Below are positions 1 through 5,232 of a stretch of 10,373 bases of DNA, piece after piece. Positions within the stretch are counted from its first letter, which is position 1. Every line of letters begins with the position of its first letter. The notes under the pieces were generated by a model that was not told the origin of the DNA, searched no databases, and saw only the letters and a list, made by a program, of their open reading frames with translations. The position numbers and the translations under genes are program-made. This DNA comes from Patescibacteria group bacterium (lineage in GTDB: Bacteria > Patescibacteriota > Minisyncoccia > Phycocordibacterales > Phycocordibacteraceae), in contig JAHJZL010000005.1 in the NCBI GenBank assembly GCA_018826405.1, forward strand, positions 1 through 10,373, given 5' to 3'.

Positions 1-224
1 CCAAACAAGGTCAGCTGTTCTTCCCACAGGACATCGCATTTGTCTCTGAGGTACACCTTTGCATAGCGCCACGTGCGCTCTGCATTGGCACGAAGACTCT
101 CGTGCATCAGCTCATTCGCTTCCGCCGATACGCTTATAACGAGCGCTGGCGGCTTCGGATGGACTCCCCCTTTCGGAGGAGAATAGGACAGGCGATACGC
201 CCATCCGTCATGGTGTTCGGTCAT
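1..224 (-). CDS. Hypothetical protein, 3' end beyond the window
   Basis: An open frame starts at ATG 224-222 and runs off the left edge after 74 codons without a stop. It begins MTEHHDGWAYRLSYSPPKGG. A GGAG (232-235, read on the minus strand) lies 7 nt before the ATG, which fixes the start. The visible part is soluble, rich in Trp, Glu and Arg, and has no signal peptide or membrane segment. I do not recognise a family. Codon choice (CCG, GCG, CTG, CGC) is GC-richer than in the ribosomal and division genes to the right. It is divergent from the small membrane protein at 349 and shares the 225-348 promoter region with it. The frame, SD and promoter make it a probable gene; its function is unknown. 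Confidence 0.7.
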   Translation of the reverse strand, partial: MTEHHDGWAYRLSYSPPKGGVHPKPPALVISVSAEANELMHESLRANAERTWRYAKVYLRDKCDVLWEEQLTLF

Positions 225-254
225 GATTCTGCTCCAAGGTTCACTCCCCAAGGC

Positions 255-283
255 ATAGTGCTCTTTTGAGGCATTGGGGTCAA
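255..283 (-). promoter_or_regulatory. Sigma-70-like promoter for the left partial gene
   Basis: Read on the minus strand, a -35 TTGACC (283-278) is followed by a 17-nt spacer and a weaker -10 CACTAT (260-255). Transcription would start near 248 and give a leader of about 25 nt containing the GGAG. The arms CCCCAA (246-251) and TTGGGG (274-279) form an inverted repeat around the -10. Confidence 0.45.
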
Positions 284-302
284 CTGATGCGGCTTAGATT
301 TT

Positions 303-313
303 TGGTATATAGT
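303..313 (+). promoter_or_regulatory. Extended -10 promoter for the 98-aa membrane protein
   Basis: TGG followed by TATATAGT gives an extended -10 (TGnTATATA, or TATAGT at 308-313). I see no good -35 at the right distance. A start near 318 would leave a leader of about 30 nt carrying the SD. The same TGGTA motif occurs before ftsZ, trxB, the tRNA and the gene at 8193. Confidence 0.5.
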
Positions 314-335
314 GTCCTCGTCACTAACTTGGCTG

Positions 336-341
336 AAGGAG
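336..341 (+). promoter_or_regulatory. Strong Shine-Dalgarno site (AAGGAG)
   Basis: AAGGAG ends 7 nt before the ATG at 349 and decides that start. It matters because most genes in this window lack such a site. Confidence 0.8.
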
Positions 342-348
342 CCACAGA

Positions 349-645
349 ATGACAAGTTCCTCTAAGGGTATGGGCCTGCTCCACACCATCAGCGTGGTGC
401 TCGGCTCTCTGACTATCATCGCGGCGACTCTGACGGCGTTGCAGTTGCTCGGCTTTTCGGTACCCATCAATATGGTCGGGCACGGGCACAGCGCCCTCTA
501 TGGGTGGGCATTCGTAGTCACCGGCCTGAGCATCGGCATCGCGATGCTGCTGCACGCCTTCCGGCCGGCCGAGGGCTCGCTCCGTCGTCTATTTGACGTG
601 GTCACGATCGCTGGTCTACTGGTGATGGTCATTTCCAGCCAGTAA
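349..645 (+). CDS. Small three-helix membrane protein, unknown function
   Basis: This is a 98-aa protein with three likely membrane helices at about residues 12-36, 49-70 and 81-96. A short polar loop holds H45 and H47, and a basic patch (RR, about 79-80) precedes the third helix. There is no cleavable signal peptide and I do not recognise a family. It is a self-contained transcription unit, with an extended -10 at 303-313, AAGGAG at 336-341 and a strong terminator at 657-685. Codon choice is GC-rich (CTG, GCG, GGC, ATC), unlike the bS21-FtsZ block that follows, so horizontal acquisition is possible. The reading frame is very likely real, and the function cannot be assigned. Confidence 0.8.
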   Translation: MTSSSKGMGLLHTISVVLGSLTIIAATLTALQLLGFSVPINMVGHGHSALYGWAFVVTGLSIGIAMLLHAFRPAEGSLRRLFDVVTIAGLLVMVISSQ

Positions 646-656
646 CACCTACACCG

Positions 657-685
657 CAGCCACAGGAATGTGGCTGTTTTTATTT
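657..685 (+). terminator. Rho-independent terminator of the 98-aa gene
   Basis: A perfect 8-bp stem (657-664 with 669-676) is closed by a GGAA loop, a GNRA-type tetraloop, and followed by TTTTATTT. Confidence 0.9.
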
Positions 686-689
686 GGAA

Positions 690-718
690 TTGCACCCTTT
701 TAAGGCTTGTGATAGATT
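690..718 (+). promoter_or_regulatory. rpsU promoter giving a leaderless transcript
   Basis: The -35 TTGCAC (690-695) is followed by a 17-nt spacer and a -10 TAGATT (713-718), with TG at 710-711 as an extended -10. The ATG at 725 is only 6 nt beyond the -10, so the mRNA should start at or within a base or two of the start codon. Confidence 0.6.
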
Positions 719-724
719 TCATAC

Positions 725-985
725 ATGCAAAACGCAGTACGCGTAGAGGTCAGCCGCGGCAAGAACGAGAGCTCAGCTTCTCTTCTTCGTCGCTTCTCAC
801 GCCGTGGCCAGGGCCTCGGTCTTGTTCGTGCACTCCGCAAGCGCCGCTATTACGTACGTTCTAAGTCTAAGAACGTGGAGCACATGCGCGCCATGGTTGC
901 AGGAGCTCGTCGCGCCGCATATAACGAGCAGGTTAAGCTCGGAAAGATAGACCCGGCAGCACGCCGCACTCGCGGACGTAGATAG
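725..985 (+). CDS. rpsU: Small ribosomal subunit protein bS21
   Basis: This 86-aa protein has the bS21 pattern: an N-terminal beta segment (VRVEVSRGKNES, about residues 5-16), then LLRRFSRRGQ and a run of basic helices (LRKRRYYVRSK, about 37-47). It ends in a long Arg-rich tail (RRTRGRR). bS21 binds the 30S platform near the 16S 3' end and affects how mRNA start regions are engaged. Bacterial bS21 is commonly about 70 aa, so this copy has a C-terminal extension. No SD precedes the ATG, and the promoter -10 ends 6 nt upstream, implying a leaderless mRNA. A hairpin terminator follows 4 nt after the stop. The gene heads the ybeY-ftsA-ftsZ block. Confidence 0.88.
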   Translation: MQNAVRVEVSRGKNESSASLLRRFSRRGQGLGLVRALRKRRYYVRSKSKNVEHMRAMVAGARRAAYNEQVKLGKIDPAARRTRGRR

Positions 986-988
986 CTC

Positions 989-1010
989 AAAGCGCCTTCG
1001 GGCGCTTTTT
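989..1010 (+). terminator. rpsU terminator
   Basis: The stem AAAGCGCC (989-996) pairs with GGCGCTTT (1001-1008) across a TTCG tetraloop and is followed by further T residues. It lies just 11 nt before the ybeY start, so ybeY needs read-through or a promoter I cannot identify. Confidence 0.9.
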
Positions 1011-1021
1011 GCATAGAACAC

Positions 1022-1441
1022 ATGCTCGACACACGAAATTTCACCAAGTCTCCCGTTCCTTCCTTTCCATACGCAAAGGCGCTTGAAACAGTGCTTCCAG
1101 GCTGGGATATGTCTTTGGTGTTTGCAGGAGAGACGCGTTCCCAATCTTTAAATATTCGGCTTCGTGGAAAAGACTACGTTCCGAATGTTCTCTCGTACGA
1201 GATTGGAGAGAAGTCTGGAGAGATTGTTATTTGTCTTGCCGTTGCAAAGAAACAAGCACCCGAGTACGGCATGACGTACACGCAGTTTGTAGGATTCTTG
1301 TTTATCCACGGATGTTTACATTTGAAGGGAGAGCGTCACGGGGCTACAATGGAGAGTAAGGAACGTTTGCTTCTCAAGCGCTTTACTAATACCTCCCCTA
1401 CCCCTACACCAAATGTCCCGAAGAATCGCAACCGGAATTGA
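1022..1441 (+). CDS. ybeY: Endoribonuclease YbeY (16S rRNA maturation)
   Basis: This 139-aa protein is a single-strand-specific metallo-RNase family member that acts in 16S rRNA 3'-end processing and 70S quality control. The metal-binding signature is HGCLHLKGERH, with H96, H100 and H106 as likely zinc ligands. Many family members have Asp just before the last His; here it is Arg105. The upstream substrate-groove segment LRGKDYVPNVLSYEI (about 47-61) matches the family pattern RGKD-PTNVLSF. The ATG at 1022 is chosen because the full N-terminal domain is needed. It has no SD. The C-terminal tail is Pro/Thr/Asn-rich and overlaps the start of ftsA by 29 nt, which suggests translational coupling. 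The gene follows the rpsU terminator at 11 nt. Confidence 0.85.
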   Translation: MLDTRNFTKSPVPSFPYAKALETVLPGWDMSLVFAGETRSQSLNIRLRGKDYVPNVLSYEIGEKSGEIVICLAVAKKQAPEYGMTYTQFVGFLFIHGCLHLKGERHGATMESKERLLLKRFTNTSPTPTPNVPKNRNRN

Positions 1442-2579
1442 TATCGGCACACACCAGACGAAAGTCGTGGTTGTTGAAGAGGTTGTAACTCCAGCAGGAC
1501 CAGAGCTCCATATTATTGGAACCGGTATCTCAGAGAGCCGGGGCATGCGCCACGGTTATGTAGTTGACGCTGAGGACGCAGCGGAGAGTGTACGGCTTGC
1601 ACGCCAGCAGGCAGAGCAAACTGCTCGAGTCCCTATACGAAAGGGCTTCCTTGCTGTTGGCGGAGTTTCTTTGGACGAAGTCCGTGCAAGCGGCCAGTGC
1701 ATAATTTCAAGAGCAGACCAAGAGATTACCGATCTCGATCTTGAGAAGGTTTTAGATACAGCACGTGAGGCTGCAAAGCCTAATTTTCTTAATCGCAGTG
1801 TCTTGCATGAGATTCCTTTGGAGTACCGCGTGGACGGCACGAAGATGCTTGGAGAGCCTGTTGGTATTAAGGGTACTCGTCTTGAGGCTGACTACCTCTT
1901 CATTACCTGCCTCACACAGCACACAGAGCTCCTCACAGCCACTGCTGAGGCTGCAGAGATAGAGATCATAGATCGTATGGCCTCGCCGCTCGCAGGCTCC
2001 TACGTGACGCTCACGAAGGATCAGAAGATGAAGGGCTGTGTCCTTGCAAACATTGGCGCTGAGACTGTGTCTATTGTTGTGTATGACGAAGGGCTCCCTA
2101 TTTCAGTAAAGGTATTTCCTATTGGCTCCACAAACATAACTGACGATCTGGCCCTTGGCTTTAAGGTATCTCTTGAAGACGCAGAGCGCCTTAAGATGGG
2201 ACGCCTCGGAGGCGCAATGTATCCGCGCAAGAAAGTTGAGGAGATTGTTACTGCTCGCTTCCGCACCATGTTTGAATTAATTGACAAGCACCTGAAGACT
2301 ATTGGAAGACGCGGTTCTCTTCCAGCAGGTATTGTTATTTCAGGAGGAGCATCAGGACAAGGATCAATTAGCGACATTGCAAAAGGCACACTTAACCTTC
2401 CATCTCGCATTGCAGACCTTAAAGTGTCTGCAGACACTAAGGTACGAGACGCAACGTGGGCAGTTGCATATGGGCTTGCACTTTGGGGCCTTACGGGCGA
2501 CACCGATACTCCAAAGAAGCACGGAGCGGGAGAATTTTTGGCCACAATTCAGAAATTTCTCAAACAATTCCTTCCATAG
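1413..2579 (+). CDS. ftsA: Cell division protein FtsA (actin-like membrane anchor)
   Basis: This 388-aa actin-fold protein tethers FtsZ filaments to the membrane. Phosphate-1 is GIDIGTHQTK (8-17). The segment corresponding to phosphate-2 is ANIGAETVSIVVY (212-224), and the adenosine-site strand and loop is GIVISGGASGQG (306-317). The last residues, FLATIQKFLKQFLP, form an amphipathic helix typical of the FtsA membrane-targeting sequence. Asp is usual at the start of phosphate-2 (DIGGGT-type), and here it is Asn213. The ATG at 1413 lies inside ybeY in another frame, has no SD and places phosphate-1 at the normal distance from the N-terminus. ftsZ follows after 105 nt behind its own promoter. 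Length and context fit well. Confidence 0.9.
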   Translation: MSRRIATGIDIGTHQTKVVVVEEVVTPAGPELHIIGTGISESRGMRHGYVVDAEDAAESVRLARQQAEQTARVPIRKGFLAVGGVSLDEVRASGQCIISRADQEITDLDLEKVLDTAREAAKPNFLNRSVLHEIPLEYRVDGTKMLGEPVGIKGTRLEADYLFITCLTQHTELLTATAEAAEIEIIDRMASPLAGSYVTLTKDQKMKGCVLANIGAETVSIVVYDEGLPISVKVFPIGSTNITDDLALGFKVSLEDAERLKMGRLGGAMYPRKKVEEIVTARFRTMFELIDKHLKTIGRRGSLPAGIVISGGASGQGSISDIAKGTLNLPSRIADLKVSADTKVRDATWAVAYGLALWGLTGDTDTPKKHGAGEFLATIQKFLKQFLP

Positions 2580-2618
2580 CTCGTTTTTTTACAGCACATA
2601 AATTTTCATTGTCACTCT

Positions 2619-2645
2619 TTGCATAAGGGCGTGGCTTGGTATGAT
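2619..2645 (+). promoter_or_regulatory. ftsZ promoter (extended -10)
   Basis: TG-G-TATGAT (2637-2645) is a good extended -10. A possible -35 TTGCAT (2619-2624) lies 15 nt upstream of it. Transcription should start near 2652, leaving a leader of about 33 nt that has no SD. Confidence 0.6.
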
Positions 2646-2669
2646 GAGGCAGATTCATTACCAATGGCC
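2633..2669. promoter_or_regulatory. Dyad over the ftsZ promoter and start point
   Basis: TTGGTA (2636-2641) and TACCAA (2659-2664) are perfect inverted arms. ATGA/TCAT extends the pairing inward after a 2-nt bulge, and GGC (2633-2635)/GCC (2667-2669) extends it outward. The left arm includes the extended -10. It could be an operator. The transcript itself would contain only the right arm. Confidence 0.4.
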
Positions 2670-2684
2670 AATTAAGAGCACCCT

Positions 2685-3947
2685 ATGTCTAAGCGTGTAG
2701 AACCAGAAGTTGAGACTTTCGCCCGCATCCGCGTGGTGGGAGTTGGAGGGTCCGGTAGCAATGCCGTGAACCACATGATTAACTCCAAAGTAAAGGGCGT
2801 GGAGTTTATCGCAATTAATACAGATGCCCAGGATTTGCATCGTTCGCTCGCAAAGCGAAAGATTCATATCGGCAAGAACCTCACCAAGGGACTTGGTGCA
2901 GGAATGAACCCAGACTTGGGTCGTCGTGCTGCTGAGGAAACTCGTCAGGAGATTCAGGAAGCACTTCAGGGATCAGATATGGTCTTCATCACCTGTGGTA
3001 TGGGTGGAGGAACAGGTACAGGAGCGTCTTCAACCGTTGCAAAGATTGCAAAGGAACTTGGAGCACTTACTGTTGCTGTTGTTACTCGCCCATTTGCGTT
3101 TGAAGGACTTCAGCGCAACCAGATTGCAGAGCAGGGTCTTTCTGACCTTAAGAAGGAAGTTGATGCATTCATCGTTATTCCTAACGACAAGCTTCTCGCA
3201 ATTGTTGAGGCACAGACTTCAGCGAAGTCTGCGTTCGCACTTTGTGACGAGATTCTTCGCCAGGCAGTTGAGGGTGTATCTGACATCATCACTACTCCTG
3301 GAGACATCAACACAGACTTTAACGATATCAAGGCCATCATGGAGGGCGCAGGTCCTGCACTCATGGGTATTGGTATTGCTGACGGAGACCGTCGCGCGCA
3401 GGATGCTGCAGCGCAGGCGGTTAATTCCCCACTTCTGGACGTATCTATCACGGGTGCCCGTGGCGTACTCTTTGTAGTTGCTGGATCTGAGGATCTTGGA
3501 ATCCTTGAAGTTCAGGAAGCTGCTAAGGTTGTGTCTGATTCAGTTGATAAGTCTGCAAAGGTTATCTTCGGTATCATGCGTGACGAGAAGCTCAAGAAGG
3601 GCCAGATCCGCATCATTGTTATTGCAACTGGATTCCCTGAAGGAGAAGGAGACGGCCATGTTGGCGGAGTTGAGCGCTCTCTCTTTGCTATGGAGCCAGC
3701 TCAGCAGGAAGAGTCTCGCGGAAAGATCTTCAACGAAGTTGTTCGCCGCGAAGAACCGCTTCCAGAGCCAGTGCTTGAGAACATCAAGGACGAGGCGGAA
3801 GTTCCTGCAAAGGCTGAGAAGCGTCAGGAACCTATTGTTACGGCAGAGCCTCGCAGAGGGGACGCAGCGAAGACCGTTGCACCTCCTGAGGATGATGACG
3901 AGACATGGGGAGCAATTCCTTCCTTCCTAAGGAGACATAAGAAATAG
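2685..3947 (+). CDS. ftsZ: Cell division GTPase FtsZ
   Basis: This 420-aa tubulin-like GTPase forms the division ring. The N-terminal nucleotide-binding domain has GVGGSGSNAV (19-28) and the tubulin signature GGGTGTG (107-113). The T7 synergy loop is NTDFNDI (209-215) with the catalytic acids D211 and D214, followed by GAGPALMGIG. After the core (about 1-318) comes an acidic and basic linker (about 320-405). The conserved C-terminal peptide WGAIPSFLRRHKK (408-420) is the tail that binds FtsA. The ATG at 2685 has no SD, and a four-codon frame (ATG GCC AAT TAA, 2664-2675) sits in the leader. ftsZ has its own promoter and terminator, so it can be expressed separately from ftsA. Confidence 0.96.
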   Translation: MSKRVEPEVETFARIRVVGVGGSGSNAVNHMINSKVKGVEFIAINTDAQDLHRSLAKRKIHIGKNLTKGLGAGMNPDLGRRAAEETRQEIQEALQGSDMVFITCGMGGGTGTGASSTVAKIAKELGALTVAVVTRPFAFEGLQRNQIAEQGLSDLKKEVDAFIVIPNDKLLAIVEAQTSAKSAFALCDEILRQAVEGVSDIITTPGDINTDFNDIKAIMEGAGPALMGIGIADGDRRAQDAAAQAVNSPLLDVSITGARGVLFVVAGSEDLGILEVQEAAKVVSDSVDKSAKVIFGIMRDEKLKKGQIRIIVIATGFPEGEGDGHVGGVERSLFAMEPAQQEESRGKIFNEVVRREEPLPEPVLENIKDEAEVPAKAEKRQEPIVTAEPRRGDAAKTVAPPEDDDETWGAIPSFLRRHKK

Positions 3948-3955
3948 CACCAACT

Positions 3956-3983
3956 AATCCCCGCCCCTCTCGGCGGGGATTTT
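3956..3983 (+). terminator. ftsZ terminator
   Basis: A perfect 10-bp stem (AATCCCCGCC 3956-3965 with GGCGGGGATT 3972-3981) has a 6-nt loop and only a short T run (3980-3983). The T run merges with the extended -10 of trxB. Confidence 0.8.
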
Positions 3984-3991
3984 GGTATACT
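3983..3991 (+). promoter_or_regulatory. trxB extended -10 promoter, leaderless start
   Basis: TG-G-TATACT (3983-3991) ends 7 nt before the ATG at 3999, so the mRNA should begin at the start codon. The -35 position (about 3963-3968) falls inside the ftsZ terminator hairpin and shows no -35 sequence. Confidence 0.65.
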
Positions 3992-3998
3992 GATACAC

Positions 3999-4922
3999 AT
4001 GAAAGACCTCATCATTATTGGCGGCGGCCCGGCAGGTATCGCCGCTGGCGTATATGCATCACGCAAGCACCTCTCTTCAGTACTAATTGCTGAGGAGATT
4101 GGCGGACAATCTACAGTTTCTGATGGAATTGAGAACTGGATTGGAACTGTGCGCATTGCTGGAGAGGATTTGCGCAAGTCTTTTAAGGAGCACATAGATG
4201 CATACAAGCGAGACATGCTTGAGCTTGTTGAGGGAGATGTTGTTGAGAAACTTGAGAAGACTGAGGAAGGATTCCGAGTACAGACCAGAGACGGCAAAGA
4301 GTACACTGCTCATGCCGTACTCCTGGCTTCTGGCGCAGGCCGCAGGAAGCTCGCTGTCCCTGGAGCTGATGTATTTGAGCACAAGGGAGTTACGTACTGT
4401 GCGTCTTGTGACGGACCTCTCTTTGCCGGACAAGATGTTGCTGTTGTTGGTGGCGGGAATGCTGGAATTGAGACAGCGGCGCAGCTACTAGCGTACGCAA
4501 AGAGCGTAACTATCATTCACCGACACGCAACATTCAAAGCAGATGCTATTACAGTTAAGAAAGTTTTGGAGCATCCGAACATGCACACCGTACTCCATTC
4601 AGAACCTGTTGAGGTACTGGGGGAGAAGTTTGTGAACGGGCTTGTAGTTAAGAACAAGGACACTGGAGAACTCACTACCCTTCCAGTTACTGGAGTCTTC
4701 GTTGAGATTGGCGTTATTCCAAATACTAACTATGTAGAGGGAGTTGTTGAGCTTGATGCAGTTAAGCGTGTCGTTACAGATCCGCGCACTCAGCGCACCT
4801 CTGTGCCAGGTATTTGGGCTGCAGGAGATTGTACAGACGAGCTCTACCATCAGAACAACATTGCGGCAGGAGACGCTGTTAAAGCGCTTGAGGATATATA
4901 TCTCTGGATTAAGGCGCACTAG
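3999..4922 (+). CDS. trxB: Thioredoxin reductase-like FAD/NAD(P)H disulfide reductase
   Basis: This 307-aa low-molecular-weight thioredoxin reductase family member moves electrons from NAD(P)H through FAD to a CxxC pair, usually to reduce thioredoxin. Visible motifs are the FAD site GGGPAG (8-13), the redox pair CASC (134-137), the pyridine-nucleotide site GGGNAG (151-156) and the C-terminal FAD site GIWAAGDC (271-278). The helix after it, QNNIAAGDAVKALED, completes the FAD domain. Typical TrxB has HRRxxFRA for the NADPH phosphate; here HRHATFKAD (174-182) keeps only part of that, and GGGNAG and KAD recall AhpF, so NADH use is possible. No SD is present and the mRNA appears leaderless. A shared terminator follows. 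Confidence 0.88.
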   Translation: MKDLIIIGGGPAGIAAGVYASRKHLSSVLIAEEIGGQSTVSDGIENWIGTVRIAGEDLRKSFKEHIDAYKRDMLELVEGDVVEKLEKTEEGFRVQTRDGKEYTAHAVLLASGAGRRKLAVPGADVFEHKGVTYCASCDGPLFAGQDVAVVGGGNAGIETAAQLLAYAKSVTIIHRHATFKADAITVKKVLEHPNMHTVLHSEPVEVLGEKFVNGLVVKNKDTGELTTLPVTGVFVEIGVIPNTNYVEGVVELDAVKRVVTDPRTQRTSVPGIWAAGDCTDELYHQNNIAAGDAVKALEDIYLWIKAH

Positions 4923-4937
4923 GTCTGGATAAGCATA

Positions 4938-4976
4938 AAGAAAGGGCCCGCAGATCTCTCTGCGGGCTTCTTTCTT
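4938..4976. terminator. Bidirectional terminator between trxB and a convergent small ORF
   Basis: The stem GCCCGCAGA (4946-4954) pairs with TCTGCGGGC (4959-4967) over a TCTC loop. It is extended by AAGAAAG (4938-4944) with CTTTCTT (4970-4976) across a G-T pair and a one-base bulge. Each strand ends in a pyrimidine-rich tail, so it can serve both convergent genes. Confidence 0.85.
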
Positions 4977-4994
4977 GATTGTTGCGGAGTAGGC

Positions 4995-5108
4995 TTATGC
5001 AGCCTCCTCGCCAGTCTCCTCAGCTGGAGTCTCCATAGGAGCAGCCTCAGGTGTGGTTTCCTCAGGAGCTGGTGCAGCTGCTGGGTCCATGTTTGTGTCG
5101 TCAATCAT
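4995..5108 (-). CDS. Small acidic Ala/Pro/Glu-rich protein (37 aa)
   Basis: The ATG at 5108-5106 opens a 37-residue frame that ends at TAA 4997-4995, just before the shared hairpin terminator. It contains 11 acidic residues, no Lys or Arg, and many Ala, Pro and Thr, with repeats of the type P-E-E-T and P-A-E-E-T. Such a peptide would be disordered and strongly negative. It matches no domain I recognise. There is no SD and no clear promoter; TACAAT overlaps the start and could be a -10 for a second in-frame ATG at codon 7. The terminator position and biased composition favour a real gene. It could instead be a chance frame in a GC-biased spacer. Confidence 0.5.
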   Translation of the reverse strand: MIDDTNMDPAAAPAPEETTPEAAPMETPAEETGEEAA

Positions 5109-5148
5109 TGTATGTAGGAGAATGGCCTTCTTTAGCGCCGTGAGGCGA

Positions 5149-5178
5149 AAAACAAAACCATCCAATATTATTGGCTGG
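5149..5178 (-). terminator. Terminator of the ATP-grasp gene
   Basis: On the minus strand, CCAgCCAAT-AAT-ATTGGaTGG (5178-5158) folds into 5 bp plus 3 bp around one mismatch. TTTTGTTTTT follows. The arms are also a near-perfect 21-nt palindrome, so protein binding is an alternative reading. Confidence 0.65.
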
Positions 5179-5232
5179 CAATTCGACCTACTCCCCTATT
5201 TTAGCAGAAAAAGCATGAAAACGCACTGAGTA

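Noticed and set aside
280..555. Minus-strand open frame of 91 codons opposite the membrane protein gene
   Set aside because: It overlaps the 349-645 gene and the promoter region, has a low-complexity polar composition and no start signals.
1011..1021. Possible -10 (CATAGA or TAGAAC) directly before ybeY
   Set aside because: The match is weak and only 2-4 nt separate it from the ATG, too close for a start of transcription.
797..1144. Minus-strand open frame of 115 codons opposite rpsU and ybeY
   Set aside because: It is a shadow of two convincing genes, runs through the rpsU terminator and shows no family pattern.
2021..2545. Minus-strand open frame of 174 codons opposite ftsA
   Set aside because: It lies wholly inside ftsA, antisense, with no SD or promoter, and its composition follows from the ftsA codons.
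2926..3477. Plus-strand open frame of 183 codons inside ftsZ
   Set aside because: It is an alternate frame of ftsZ, rich in Leu and Arg from CTT/CGT-type codons, with no start signals.
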